A DNA stretch of 46,296 nucleotides from Deltaproteobacteria bacterium RBG_13_43_22 (GCA_001797675.1 MGQB01000030.1:104077-150372); one strand, 5' to 3'; shown: positions 33,013 to 41,267, numbered from the stretch's first letter. The notes: generated by a model from the letters alone, not told the origin. Numbers and translations are program-made.

Positions 33013-33201
33013 ATGCATTCTTCTCCTTTTAGAACCTTTCCTTTTCTCATTCGTACTTTGCTGATTCTTTTGGCCGGACCTCTTCAGGCTCAAAGCACCA
33101 AGACAGTATCGGAAATTTATCCTTACTTGGCCACCTATTCCCTGTCCTCGGCGGTCTTGAGGAAATTAAAACCTGGTATCCTGGTAGTCTCCGAAATGTA
33201 G
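33013..33201 (+). pseudogene. Truncated paralogue of the exported thioredoxin N-terminus
   Basis: 62 aa only. A signal peptide (FLIRTLLILLAGPLQA) precedes TVSEIYPYLATYSLSSAVLRKLKPGILVVSEM, which matches the TIDDLYPGLACGALMSATLAKLPKGTLL part of the upstream gene, then stops at TAG. The helical and thioredoxin domains are missing. It may be a decayed duplicate or a short exported peptide; the lack of the Cys favours decay. Confidence 0.5.
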
Positions 33202-33238
33202 CAATTCGGACTGATATTGTAAGGAAGGAAAATGAAAG

Positions 33239-33622
33239 ATGAATAATCTGCTTTATTTGAAAACCGGGATTGTCCTGCTATTCGTATTTTTATGGCTGGG
33301 GACTAAGCCATCCTGGGCCGTCATCCCAAAAGAAGTCCCGGTCAAAGGCAAGGTGAACCTGATTGACCTGGGGGCCAATGGCTGCATTCCCTGCAAGATG
33401 ATGGCCCCTATCATCGCCAAATTAGAGAAAGACTATCAAGGAAAAGCAGCGGTCATTTTTATTGATGTCTGGAAATTCCCGGATGAAGCCAAACGTTTTG
33501 GTATCCGGGTCATACCGACACAAATTTTTTATGATAAAAAGGGCACGGAAGTGTTTCGGCATGAAGGATTTATGAGCGAAAAGGATATTGTTACCCAATT
33601 AAAAAAGGTGGGGGTCAACTGA
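33239..33622 (+). CDS. Periplasmic thioredoxin
   Basis: 127 aa. Signal peptide about residues 1-27 (LLFVFLWLGTKPSWA). Thioredoxin domain with NLIDLGANGCIPCKMMAPII (CxxC at 49-52), GIRVIPTQIFYDKKG and the helix DIVTQLKKVG. GGAAGGAA lies nine nt upstream of the ATG; the ATG six nt earlier opens only a five-codon frame. It directly precedes the CcdA-type gene, its probable electron donor. It is a close relative of the thioredoxin domain of the 312-aa protein. Confidence 0.9.
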   Translation: MNNLLYLKTGIVLLFVFLWLGTKPSWAVIPKEVPVKGKVNLIDLGANGCIPCKMMAPIIAKLEKDYQGKAAVIFIDVWKFPDEAKRFGIRVIPTQIFYDKKGTEVFRHEGFMSEKDIVTQLKKVGVN

Positions 33623-33627
33623 ACACT

Positions 33628-34335
33628 GTGCTGGAAGCTATTTTTTTGACCGTCAATGACTGGCTCATCGGAGGAACCGTTATTGCTGCCCTGGGGGCCT
33701 TTTTCTGGGGCATGATCAGTGTAGTCTTCAGTCCCTGCCATCTGGCTTCCATCCCTCTGATCGTGGCCTATGTGGGAGGACAGGAAAAAAGGGTCCAGGC
33801 CCGGCAGGCCGGTTATTATTCGGTGGCCTTTACCATCGGCCTTTTTATCACCATTGCCGTTATCGGTATTATCTGTGCCCTCCTGGGCCGAATGCTGGGG
33901 GATGTGGGCAATTACTGGCAGGTCCTTGTGGGTCTGGTCCTGGTCTGGGTGGCCCTGGGTATGCTCGGGGTTGAGAAATGCTCTCTTCCCGGCAGTTTAT
34001 TGTACCGGTTGAATTTAAAAGGAATTTTCGGAGCCTTTGTCCTGGGTCTGACTTACGGGGTCCTTTCCGGGTCCTGTACCTTCGGGTTTATTGCCCCCAT
34101 CCTGGCCATCATCACCATTCAAAAAATGATCCTTAACGGGATCATCCTGATCCTCCTCTTCGCTCTGGGTCATTGCCTGCCTATCGTAGTGGCCGGCAGT
34201 TCCACCGCCGCGGTTCGCAAGGTGATTGAAAATCAATCCTGGCAGAGCGGGGGCCAGTGGTTCCGCCGCGGGGCCGGGGTACTTATCGGGCTTCTGGGTC
34301 TTTATTTCATCGCCAACCCTTTTTTATCAGCCTGA
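33628..34335 (+). CDS. CcdA/DsbD-type thiol electron transporter
   Basis: 235 aa with six membrane helices. The redox Cys pair is visible in SVVFSPCHLASIPLIVAYVGG (helix 1) and GVLSGSCTFGFIAPILA (helix 4), each in the typical CcdA helix setting with flanking Pro. A further Cys occurs in VEKCSLPG. It passes electrons from cytoplasmic thioredoxin to periplasmic thioredoxins. The GTG start is 5 nt after the upstream thioredoxin stop. It gives the island a route for reducing exported thiols and selenols. Confidence 0.88.
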   Translation: MLEAIFLTVNDWLIGGTVIAALGAFFWGMISVVFSPCHLASIPLIVAYVGGQEKRVQARQAGYYSVAFTIGLFITIAVIGIICALLGRMLGDVGNYWQVLVGLVLVWVALGMLGVEKCSLPGSLLYRLNLKGIFGAFVLGLTYGVLSGSCTFGFIAPILAIITIQKMILNGIILILLFALGHCLPIVVAGSSTAAVRKVIENQSWQSGGQWFRRGAGVLIGLLGLYFIANPFLSA

Positions 34336-34357
34336 ACTGTTATCTAAATCTTTTTTC

Positions 34358-34386
34358 TTGACTTCCTTAACCTGTCGCTTTATATC
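34358..34386 (+). promoter_or_regulatory. Possible promoter of selenoprotein copy 2
   Basis: TTGACT (34358-34363), 17-nt spacer, TATATC (34381-34386). It lies just after ccdA and 149 nt before the selenoprotein ATG; the thioredoxin remnant lies between. Confidence 0.45.
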
Positions 34387-34410
34387 TTTCCCGTTTCAAA
34401 TCCCAATTAG

Positions 34411-34509
34411 AGGGGTTTTTGTAACACTTTAGGGAATGGAAAAGTCGTCTCTGTCGGGCAGGTGCCCAACAAAAAACAGATAAAAGGCTGGCTTGAAAAG
34501 CACACATAA
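34411..34509 (+). pseudogene. Remnant of a TM0996-type thioredoxin gene
   Basis: In one frame GVFVTL resembles the cis-Pro segment of these thioredoxins. After a frameshift the text NGKVVSVGQVPNKKQIKGW reads on to LEKHT and a TAA at 34507, a clear match to the C-terminus of the family (compare VPNKSQLIDWIKK at 26027). The N-terminal part with CxxC is gone. The remnant shows that another thioredoxin gene once stood here. Confidence 0.65.
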
Positions 34510-34534
34510 TCCGGGAAAGAAGGGATAGGTAACA

Positions 34535-34804
34535 ATGCAAAAATTTTTCAAGACGCTGGCATGGTCTTTGGGGCTTTTGATGTTGTTGACTGCCTTCTTG
34601 TTTGCCGAGGAGAAAAAGACTCTCCCTCCTGCTCCGCCGGATACCCAGAAAGAATGCGATCAAAATGAACCAAAACCCACCTCTCCCGATTCCTCCCTTT
34701 CTTCTCCAATCGTCCCTGCAAAGGGAAAAAATAGAAACCCTGATTCTTTAACCCCTTCTCCTTTAAAAGTTCAAGAAAACACCGATTCCGGAGGCTGAAG
34801 CTGA
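34535..34804 (+). CDS. Small exported selenoprotein, copy 2 (ends Gly-Sec-Ser)
   Basis: 89 aa if UGA at 34796-34798 is Sec and UGA at 34802-34804 is the stop. Signal peptide about residues 1-23 (LAWSLGLLMLLTAFLFA), then AEEKKTLPPAPPDTQKECDQ and a Pro/Ser/Lys-rich body ending DSGG-U-S. It aligns along its length with copy 1 (FAEEKKT, single Cys at the same place, PD..S..SP, NPD.L, final G-U-S) although the two have diverged at most other positions. The hairpin at 34810-34827 has loop GGCG starting 18 nt after the UGA, exactly as in copy 1. It follows the CcdA gene, so both copies sit beside thiol-redox genes. Confidence 0.7.
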
Positions 34805-34809
34805 TCCAA

Positions 34810-34827
34810 TCCCTCCGGCGGGGGGGA
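34810..34827 (+). promoter_or_regulatory. Candidate bacterial SECIS hairpin of selenoprotein copy 2
   Basis: Stem TCCCTCC/GGGGGGA (six Watson-Crick pairs and one G-U) with loop GGCG (34817-34820). The distance to the UGA and the leading GG match copy 1, while the stem bases differ. Confidence 0.65.
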
Positions 34828-34868
34828 AAAACTTTCCAATAAATTTAAGCTCCCTGCGATAGGTGCAG

Positions 34869-34941
34869 TCCCGCCCGGGCGGGATTCCTTACAAGGAAAA
34901 GGTCTATTCTTGAGGTTCGCTTGCTACCCACGCAGCAAGCT
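34869..34941. repeat. Two hairpins in the gap before the two-CW gene
   Basis: TCCCGCCCGGGCGGGA (34869-34884) is a 16-bp palindrome. GCTTGCT/AGCAAGC forms a 7-bp stem at about 34919-34940. No T-run follows either. The rest of the 272-nt gap up to 35076 holds a promoter but no gene. Confidence 0.45.
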
Positions 34942-35007
34942 TCAGGGAATGCACTCGATGTTCATGTTCATCTTATCCGATCCCCCTGATGTAACACTGA
35001 TTTTTTG

Positions 35008-35036
35008 TTGACAGGAGTGCCACGTTGTGGTACTCT
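35008..35036 (+). promoter_or_regulatory. Promoter with palindromic operator for the first two-CW gene
   Basis: TTGACA (35008-35013), 17-nt spacer, TACTCT (35031-35036). The spacer holds AGTGCCAC-GTT-GTGGTACT (35016-35034), an inverted repeat with one mismatch. A similar element is in the sqr promoter at 44424-44443. Confidence 0.55.
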
Positions 35037-35076
35037 TTTTTAAATTGATTTTCAACCTCTCTGGTTTGACCTTGTC

Positions 35077-35457
35077 GTGGATAGTGAAAAACTAATATAT
35101 TACCGGAAACGGTTAGGATTGACTCAGAAAGAGTTAGCGCAGCTGTTGGCGGCTTCCATAAAAGCCGTCCACAGCTACGAACAGGGCTGGCGCAATATCC
35201 CTGAAAACGTGGAACGGCAACTCTTTTTTTTGATCTCCCGGCAGAAAACCGCCCTTGGAAATCCGAAACCATGTTGGATGCAGAGAAAATGCCCTCCAGA
35301 CCGGAAAAAACAATGTCCTGCCTGGAAGTTTAAAACCGGCCACTTGTGCTGGTTTATCACCGGAACCATCTGTGAAGGGAAAGTCCGTCATGGTTGGCAC
35401 GAGAAGATTGAAATTTGCAGGAAATGTAAAGTTTTTAAACTTATTTTGGATTTTTAA
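35077..35457 (+). CDS. XRE-type HTH protein with two-CW cysteine domain (copy 1)
   Basis: 126 aa. Residues about 1-50 are a helix-turn-helix (YYRKRLGLTQKELAQLLAASIKAVHSYEQGWRNIP). The rest is Cys/Trp-rich: KPCWMQRKCP, KKQCPAWKF, GHLCWFITGTICEG and CRKCKVF, seven Cys in all, a pattern annotated as a two-CW domain in anaerobes. The Cys may bind Zn or an Fe-S cluster and so sense redox or sulfur state. It starts with GTG and no good ribosome binding site. It is 13 nt upstream of metY and probably in the same unit, so it may control methionine or sulfide genes. Confidence 0.75.
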   Translation: MDSEKLIYYRKRLGLTQKELAQLLAASIKAVHSYEQGWRNIPENVERQLFFLISRQKTALGNPKPCWMQRKCPPDRKKQCPAWKFKTGHLCWFITGTICEGKVRHGWHEKIEICRKCKVFKLILDF

Positions 35458-35470
35458 TAATCGGAGGTAA

Positions 35471-36739
35471 ATGGTCATGGCCCAAGAAAAAACCTTCCGC
35501 TTTGACACCCAAGTGATTCATGCCGGACAATCTCCCCAATCCTGGGAAGGGGCAACCCTGCCCCCGATCTTCCAAACCGCCTCGCACCTCCATCCGACAG
35601 CAGAGAATTTAAGCCAGACCTTTGCCGGGCAAACAACCGATCACATTTACATGCGCTTGACCAACCCGACCAACCGGGTGCTGGAAAACAAGTTAGCCTT
35701 GTTGGAAGGAGGCCAGGGGGCCATAGTTATGTCCTCCGGCATGGCCGCCATAGCCAACACCTGTATGGCTTTGCTTCGGGCCGGCGACGAATTCGTCACC
35801 GGAAACTCCCTTTTCATGTCCACCTATATGCTTTTTACCAAGGTGTTTTCCAAATACAATTTGACCGCCCGGATGGTCGAACCGACCGATTTAAAAGCCA
35901 TCGCCGAGGCTATCAATGAAAAAACCAGGTTTGTCTTTGTGGAAACCATCGGCAATCCCAAGCTGGATGTCCCGAATATCAGGGAGATCGGTCAAATAGC
36001 CCATCAGGAAGGGGTCCCTTTGATCGTGGACAACACCCTGGCCACCCCCTTCCTTTGCCGTCCCTTAGAGTATGGAGCCGATGTGGTCATCCACTCCACC
36101 ACCAAGTATCTGAGCGGTCATGGGGCGGTCGTTGGCGGAGTGGTAATCGACAAAGGGGAATTTGACTGGGCCGGTGGACGGTTTCCGGATTTGAAACCCT
36201 TTATCGACCGCAAAGGCCCTTTGGCCTTTTTAGACAAAATCTGGAGGGAACACCACATCAATTTCGGCACCACCCAATCTCCCTTTCATTCTTATTTAAC
36301 CACGTTGGGACTGGATACCTTGGCCTTGCGCATGGAACGGGTCATGAAAAACGCTCCCTTGCTGGCCGGGTACCTGAGAGGAAGACCTGAGGTTACCTGG
36401 GTCAACTATCCCGGGTTCAAGGAACACCCTTCCCAGGCAACCGCTGTCAAACAATTTCAAGGCAGAGGGTTCGGGGGCCTGATCACCTTCGGCCTTAAGG
36501 ATCAGACAACCTGCTTTAAATTTATTTCCGGTCTGCGGTTGATTTATCAATTGGCCAATCTGGGAGACTGTAAAACCCTGGTGATCCATCCGGCTTCCTC
36601 TCAATATGTTTCCTTTGACGAAGATACACGGCATAGCCTGGGGATTGGATCCGATATGATCCGCCTCTCCGTTGGGATCGAGGATGCCGAAGATCTCTGC
36701 GAGGACCTGGCCCAGGCCTTGGAGGGGCTGCCCCGTTGA
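35471..36739 (+). CDS. metY: O-acetylhomoserine sulfhydrylase
   Basis: 422 aa PLP enzyme of the Cys/Met metabolism family. FRFDTQVIHAGQ at the start, LTNPTNRVLENKLALLEGG, FVETIGNPKLDVPNI, VDNTLATPFLCRPLEYGAD and the PLP lysine in HSTTKYLSGHG (K212) are all seen. The insertion around DWAGGRFPDLKPF is typical of MetY rather than MetB/MetZ. It makes homocysteine from O-acetylhomoserine and sulfide. GGAGG is 3 nt before the first ATG and 9 nt before the second (35477), so the second may be the true start. Its stop overlaps metX. Confidence 0.93.
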   Translation: MVMAQEKTFRFDTQVIHAGQSPQSWEGATLPPIFQTASHLHPTAENLSQTFAGQTTDHIYMRLTNPTNRVLENKLALLEGGQGAIVMSSGMAAIANTCMALLRAGDEFVTGNSLFMSTYMLFTKVFSKYNLTARMVEPTDLKAIAEAINEKTRFVFVETIGNPKLDVPNIREIGQIAHQEGVPLIVDNTLATPFLCRPLEYGADVVIHSTTKYLSGHGAVVGGVVIDKGEFDWAGGRFPDLKPFIDRKGPLAFLDKIWREHHINFGTTQSPFHSYLTTLGLDTLALRMERVMKNAPLLAGYLRGRPEVTWVNYPGFKEHPSQATAVKQFQGRGFGGLITFGLKDQTTCFKFISGLRLIYQLANLGDCKTLVIHPASSQYVSFDEDTRHSLGIGSDMIRLSVGIEDAEDLCEDLAQALEGLPR

Positions 36740-37896
36740 GCGAATATATAGAAAATGATCCCCAGGGCATCTCGGTGGGACTGGTGGAGAAGCGGTTTTT
36801 CACCTTTGCCGAACCTCCCCATGGGATGGTTTTGGAATGCGGGACCCGGCTGGGACCCATAACCCTGGCCTATGAAACCTACGGGACATTCAAAGGGAAT
36901 AATGCCGTCCTTATCTTGCACGCCCTTTCCGGGGATTCCCATGCTGCCGGTTATTACTCCCCGGAGGATCCCAAGCCGGGGTGGTGGGATATGATGGTCG
37001 GTCCGGGAAAGGGCATCGATACCGATAAATATTTCGTCATCTGCCCCAATATCCTGGGCAGTTGTATGGGTTCCACCGGGCCTTCTTCCATCATTCCTAA
37101 AGGTGACAGAGCTTACGGGCTGGACTTTCCTGTAGTCACCATAGGCGATATGGTGATGGCTCAAAAAAAGCTGCTGGACTACCTCGGGATTAATAAACTC
37201 CTCTCCGTTATCGGGGGATCAATCGGCGGGATGCAGGTCCTGGAATGGGCGGTCAGATATCCTGAAATGATCACCTCCGCCATCCCCCTGGCCACCACCA
37301 CCAAGCATTCGGCCCTGGCTATTGCCTTCAATGAAGTGGCCAGGCAATCGATCATGGCCGACCCTAATTGGAACGGAGGGGATTATTATTCGGGGGCCAA
37401 ACCCTCTCTGGGCTTGGCCGTGGCCCGGATGATCGGGCACATCACCTATCTTTCCGATGAATCCATGCGCTTGAAATTCGGCCGCAGGCTTCAGGACAAA
37501 AACGATTTTTCTTATAATTTCGACGCCGATTTCCAGGTGGAAAGCTACCTCCGCTATCAGGGGACCAAATTTGTGGAACGGTTCGATGCCAACTCTTTCC
37601 TCTACATCACCAAAGCCGCTGATTATTTCGACCTGGGGCTTCAGCACGGGGATGGATCGACCGTCCGGGCCTTTTCCAAAACCCGGGCTAAATTCCTGGT
37701 GGTTTCATTTACCTCCGATTGGCTTTATCCCACTTATCAATCCAAAGCTATCGTCCGAGCCTTGAAGAAAAACGGGATCGACGTCAGCTTCTGTGAAATC
37801 GAAGCCGAATGGGGTCATGACGCCTTTCTCCTGCCCAGCGAACGTTTGACCGCATTGATCAAGGGGTTTTTAGACCGTGTCTATCGTGAAATTTGA
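36736..37896 (+). CDS. metX: Homoserine O-acetyltransferase
   Basis: 386 aa alpha/beta hydrolase-fold acyltransferase. LAYETYGTFKGNNAVLILHALSG at the start, DTDKYFVICPNILGSCMGSTGP, the nucleophile elbow GGSIGGMQ (Ser162), the Asp in FTSDWLYP and the His in WGHDAFLLP complete the catalytic triad. It makes the substrate of MetY. The TTG start overlaps the metY stop by 4 nt. Acetyl versus succinyl donor cannot be settled by eye. Confidence 0.93.
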   Translation: MSEYIENDPQGISVGLVEKRFFTFAEPPHGMVLECGTRLGPITLAYETYGTFKGNNAVLILHALSGDSHAAGYYSPEDPKPGWWDMMVGPGKGIDTDKYFVICPNILGSCMGSTGPSSIIPKGDRAYGLDFPVVTIGDMVMAQKKLLDYLGINKLLSVIGGSIGGMQVLEWAVRYPEMITSAIPLATTTKHSALAIAFNEVARQSIMADPNWNGGDYYSGAKPSLGLAVARMIGHITYLSDESMRLKFGRRLQDKNDFSYNFDADFQVESYLRYQGTKFVERFDANSFLYITKAADYFDLGLQHGDGSTVRAFSKTRAKFLVVSFTSDWLYPTYQSKAIVRALKKNGIDVSFCEIEAEWGHDAFLLPSERLTALIKGFLDRVYREI

Positions 37897-38503
37897 AAAC
37901 AACGGGATTCGTTTTGACCTCCAACTGATTGCCTCCTGGATTGAGCCGGGATCCAAGGTCCTTGATCTAGGATGCGGAGACGGAAATCTGCTTAATTTCC
38001 TAAAAAAGCAAAAGCAGGTGGAGGGAACGGGGATAGAAAAGGAAGAAGAAAAAGTGGCCGGCTGCATCGCCAAGGGCCTCTCGGTCCTTCAAGGAGATAT
38101 CAATACCGAGGTACTCGATTTTCCCGATAAGGCCTTTGATTATGTAATCCTGAGTCAAACCCTTCAGCAGGTTTTTGAACCTGACCAATTGATCCATTCC
38201 ATATTGCGCATCGGGCATAATGGGATCGTCAGTTTTCCCAATTTCAGCCATTGGCAGGTACGTCTGCAGTTACTGACCAAAGGTTATGCCCCGGTTACTC
38301 CTCAACTTCCCTATCAATGGTACGACACACCGAATATCCGGGTCATCACCATCAAGGATTTTGAACGATTTTCAAAACAAGTCGGGTTTAAAATAATAAA
38401 ATCAGCAGCCATCAATACCCAGGACGAGGATAAGAGAGGGAAATTAATTACTTATCTGCCGAATCTCCGGGCCACATACGGGATATTTCAAATCAGACAG
38501 TAA
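37877..38503 (+). CDS. metW: MetW methyltransferase-like protein
   Basis: 208 aa, the standard MetW length. SAM-binding motif KVLDLGCGDGNLL, then YVILSQTLQQVFEPDQLI, SFPNFSHWQVRLQLL and PYQWYDTPNIRVITIKDFE, all MetW hallmarks. MetW accompanies MetX in many proteobacteria and is thought to support its activity. It overlaps metX by 20 nt and its 3' end overlaps the convergent HdrB-like gene by 11 nt. Confidence 0.93.
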   Translation: MSIVKFENNGIRFDLQLIASWIEPGSKVLDLGCGDGNLLNFLKKQKQVEGTGIEKEEEKVAGCIAKGLSVLQGDINTEVLDFPDKAFDYVILSQTLQQVFEPDQLIHSILRIGHNGIVSFPNFSHWQVRLQLLTKGYAPVTPQLPYQWYDTPNIRVITIKDFERFSKQVGFKIIKSAAINTQDEDKRGKLITYLPNLRATYGIFQIRQ

Positions 38504-39350
38504 GATCTTTTAGGCCCGGAGTGTCTTTATCAATCCCCAGGGCTGAAGCCTCCAATCCCAAACTTAAACCCAGTAATTGGGGATAGAGAATGGTGGGCAG
38601 GACGGTCTCGGTTTTCCCCTTGTCTTTCAAGTTTGTTCCGATGCGGTCAAACTGCATCTGGCAATGGGTGCAGCCGACACAAATCAAATCGGCCCCGGCC
38701 TCTTTGGCCGAGCGCATCTTTTTTTCCCCCAGCTCTTGAGCCAAAACATCATTTTTCCCATATAGGGAATCTCCGCAGCATTGAAGTCTCAGGGGCCAAT
38801 CTACCCCGCTCGCCCCGGTTGCTTCGATGAGCCTTTCAAATTTGTTCGGATTGACCGGTTCATCGAAATGGACCACATCATGGGGACGCAGGATATGGCA
38901 CCCATAATGGGCAGCCACCTTGAAGGTCTGAAAAGAGCGGACATTTTTCTTCTGGATATTCTCAGGAAGGATATCCTCATAGAAGACGTTTAATAAATGT
39001 TTGATTTCGACCTGGTCCGGATAATGTAGGCCGTCATCCTTCAACAATCCATTGATTTCTTTACGAAGATCTTCATATTGCTTCAATAAAAGATCGGCAT
39101 ACCGTAAGGTCCCGTAACAACACTTGCACAGGCAGACCAAAGGCAGTCCTTTTTTACCGGCCAGGGCGATATTGCGGGCTGAGGAAAAGATAAAGGACTT
39201 AAAGTCCAAAAAGCGGACCGGGTATCCACAACAATTAAATTCAAGATCTTCAATTTCGACATTGAATTTTGATAGAACCAAACGGCTGGCAGTTTCATAT
39301 TGGGGCACATAGTATGGAACTTTACAACCGGGGAATAATAAAATTTTCAT
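38493..39350 (-). CDS. HdrB-like heterodisulfide reductase subunit
   Basis: 285 aa with two CCG domains. The first runs FPGCKVPYYVPQYETA...FNCCGYP...CLCKCCYG; the second HYGCHILRPHDVV...RLQCCGDSLYG...CVGCTHCQMQFDRIG. These Cys ligate the two noncubane 4Fe-4S clusters that reduce heterodisulfides in HdrB. The ATG overlaps the stop of the HdrC-cytochrome b-like gene, so the two make a complex. In sulfate reducers such pairs pass electrons between menaquinone and cytoplasmic disulfide-type acceptors; the acceptor here is unknown. Confidence 0.88.
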   Translation of the reverse strand: MKILLFPGCKVPYYVPQYETASRLVLSKFNVEIEDLEFNCCGYPVRFLDFKSFIFSSARNIALAGKKGLPLVCLCKCCYGTLRYADLLLKQYEDLRKEINGLLKDDGLHYPDQVEIKHLLNVFYEDILPENIQKKNVRSFQTFKVAAHYGCHILRPHDVVHFDEPVNPNKFERLIEATGASGVDWPLRLQCCGDSLYGKNDVLAQELGEKKMRSAKEAGADLICVGCTHCQMQFDRIGTNLKDKGKTETVLPTILYPQLLGLSLGLEASALGIDKDTPGLKDLTV

Positions 39351-41047
39351 GATCTGCCTCCTAATACTTCCAATCCGACAACATCATTCCTCGTTTTTTG
39401 AAAGGCCCTATTTTTAAGTTCAAAAAAGATATCCGTCACCCGGACCCCCTGGGGGCAGTTCTGCTGACAATTATAACAACCCAGACAATCCCAGACCATG
39501 CCAGCTCCCAGGACATTATCCTGAATGCCGAATTTCAAGCTGTACATGATCTGATGGGGCAGCAATCCCAGTTTTTCTTTCGGATATTGATAACTGGTCA
39601 CCACCGGACAGGCGTTGGAACAGGTCATGCAGGTAAAACAGTTATTAAAGGATGCCCCTTGACTGGAAAGACCCACCCCCTGCTTGAATTTCTTTCCGGA
39701 TGGCGTTAATGGAATAAGGGTTTTGGATCTGTCCGAATCAAATCGGGCGGTAAAATCGTTTCGTAAACGAATGAAGGGTTCGGGGCATTGCTGTTGCGTT
39801 AGGTCTTTATCCAGATGAAACCATTGATCCTGAAGGACAATCCCCACCGGACAAACATCAGTACACCGATAACAATTAGTACAAATCGAATTCCCTTCCC
39901 CAATGATCGGCAAAAACGACGCCAATTTTCCATTGAGACGGGGTAGTGAAATAATGGCAGCCAATTTTTCCGAAGGCAAGATAGTAATATTGGAAAGCTC
40001 CCGGTATATGGGTTCCACCGAACAATGGAGACTGCAGGAAGCGCAGTGGGTACAGGCATCCAACTCCATCGCTCGTACCGTAGCCACATTGGCCGGTGAG
40101 GCCTTTTGGCGATCCATAACCCCGTTAACCAGAAGCACTAAAGGACTGGTCAGGACATGAAAAAATTTGGTAAACGGAAGCAAAGCCAGACCTAAAAAAC
40201 AGACCAGAAAATGAAAGTACCGCAAGAATTCCCTGACATTTTTCTGACTCAAAACCAGGGCCGATGGACTGATCGCCTTGGCCAACCCGTAAGAGATAAA
40301 GGCCGCAGTCGGCCTGGAATGACAGGAAGCACAATTGAGCGTATGGACTTCTTTCCCCTTGGATAAGGAACCGGTATCCGTGGATGGGGTCTTAGGGAAG
40401 ACCACAGCAAATTCCCTGGCCCAATAGGCTCTCAAAGCCCCGGCCTCGGCCTCATCGGATATGGAAGAATATTCGGAAACCATCTCTTCATAACGCTCAT
40501 GGGAAACAATCTTGGTGGCCTCCAAAAAGAAACCCGAAAGGGCAATCAAAGCCAGAACCACCAGGGCATAGATATCCATACGGCGGGTCGTCAAGCGCAT
40601 TACCCGGTTGAAGATCCGGCGATAGGCGGCCATAGCCAGACCTAACAGCATCATGGCCCCAAAGAAGTTTCTAAGGAAAAGAAAGGGATTGAGGGTGGAA
40701 AAGTATTCGGAAAATAATTTCTGGCTTACATAGCGGTCCAAAGCGTGCATCAGGAGGAGAAAAATAAATCCATAGGCGATACAAAAGTGCATGAACCAGC
40801 GGGCAAATCCTTCCCGGGCGATCTGTTTTTGAATAAATACATCCCAAAACCAGATCTTCATCAGGCGGAATAATTTGAAGCTGAAAAAAGTTACGAATAT
40901 CCCTTTAACCGCTTCCTTAATTCTTTTACCCCCGGAGGGGCTTTCGGTCGAATCACCCGTCCCACTCCGAAACCACATAAAAACCTTATAACCGGTCCCC
41001 GTCCCTAAAAGAATTAAAGCGGCATATAAGCTGATCGAGAAGACCAT
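39347..41047 (-). CDS. HdrC-like polyferredoxin fused to NarI-type cytochrome b, with a CxxCH motif
   Basis: 566 aa. The N-terminal half has about six membrane helices with His residues suited to b-type heme (HFCIAYGF, LLLMHALDRY). Between helices 4 and 5 lies a loop with CASCH at 239-243, a c-type heme motif. The C-terminal part carries Cys motifs CTHCASCSLHC (332-342), CTNCYRCTDVCP (389-400), CFTCMTCSNACP (470-481) and CLGCYNCQQNCP (521-532), for several 4Fe-4S clusters. The layout is QmoC/HdrE-HdrC-like. With the HdrB-like protein it would form a membrane quinone:disulfide-type oxidoreductase. Confidence 0.82.
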   Translation of the reverse strand: MVFSISLYAALILLGTGTGYKVFMWFRSGTGDSTESPSGGKRIKEAVKGIFVTFFSFKLFRLMKIWFWDVFIQKQIAREGFARWFMHFCIAYGFIFLLLMHALDRYVSQKLFSEYFSTLNPFLFLRNFFGAMMLLGLAMAAYRRIFNRVMRLTTRRMDIYALVVLALIALSGFFLEATKIVSHERYEEMVSEYSSISDEAEAGALRAYWAREFAVVFPKTPSTDTGSLSKGKEVHTLNCASCHSRPTAAFISYGLAKAISPSALVLSQKNVREFLRYFHFLVCFLGLALLPFTKFFHVLTSPLVLLVNGVMDRQKASPANVATVRAMELDACTHCASCSLHCSVEPIYRELSNITILPSEKLAAIISLPRLNGKLASFLPIIGEGNSICTNCYRCTDVCPVGIVLQDQWFHLDKDLTQQQCPEPFIRLRNDFTARFDSDRSKTLIPLTPSGKKFKQGVGLSSQGASFNNCFTCMTCSNACPVVTSYQYPKEKLGLLPHQIMYSLKFGIQDNVLGAGMVWDCLGCYNCQQNCPQGVRVTDIFFELKNRAFQKTRNDVVGLEVLGGRS

Positions 41048-41139
41048 GGATCACCTTCTATCTTTGGATTTTCATTATTTGGATTAGGAGGTTTTTCCCT
41101 CAAAAAATAAGGTCGAGACCATAAGTGTTTAAAGAGATA

Positions 41140-41170
41140 TTGACATCCGCAAAATGATCCTTACTATAAT
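41140..41170 (+). promoter_or_regulatory. Possible promoter of the second two-CW gene
   Basis: TTGACA (41140-41145) and TATAAT (41165-41170) are both perfect but 19 nt apart. The ATG is about 98 nt downstream. The shared operator motif of the first copy is not found here. Confidence 0.4.
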
Positions 41171-41267
41171 ATATATTTAATTTCAGATACAATGATTATA
41201 TTAATTTGTGTATTTTTAATCAAACCAATCGAATACCTGAAACTAAAGGGAGAGAAGGCATTGTTAA

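Noticed and set aside
34828..35076. SAM riboswitch before metY
   Set aside because: The hairpins here do not match the S-box core, and an HTH gene with its own promoter lies between.
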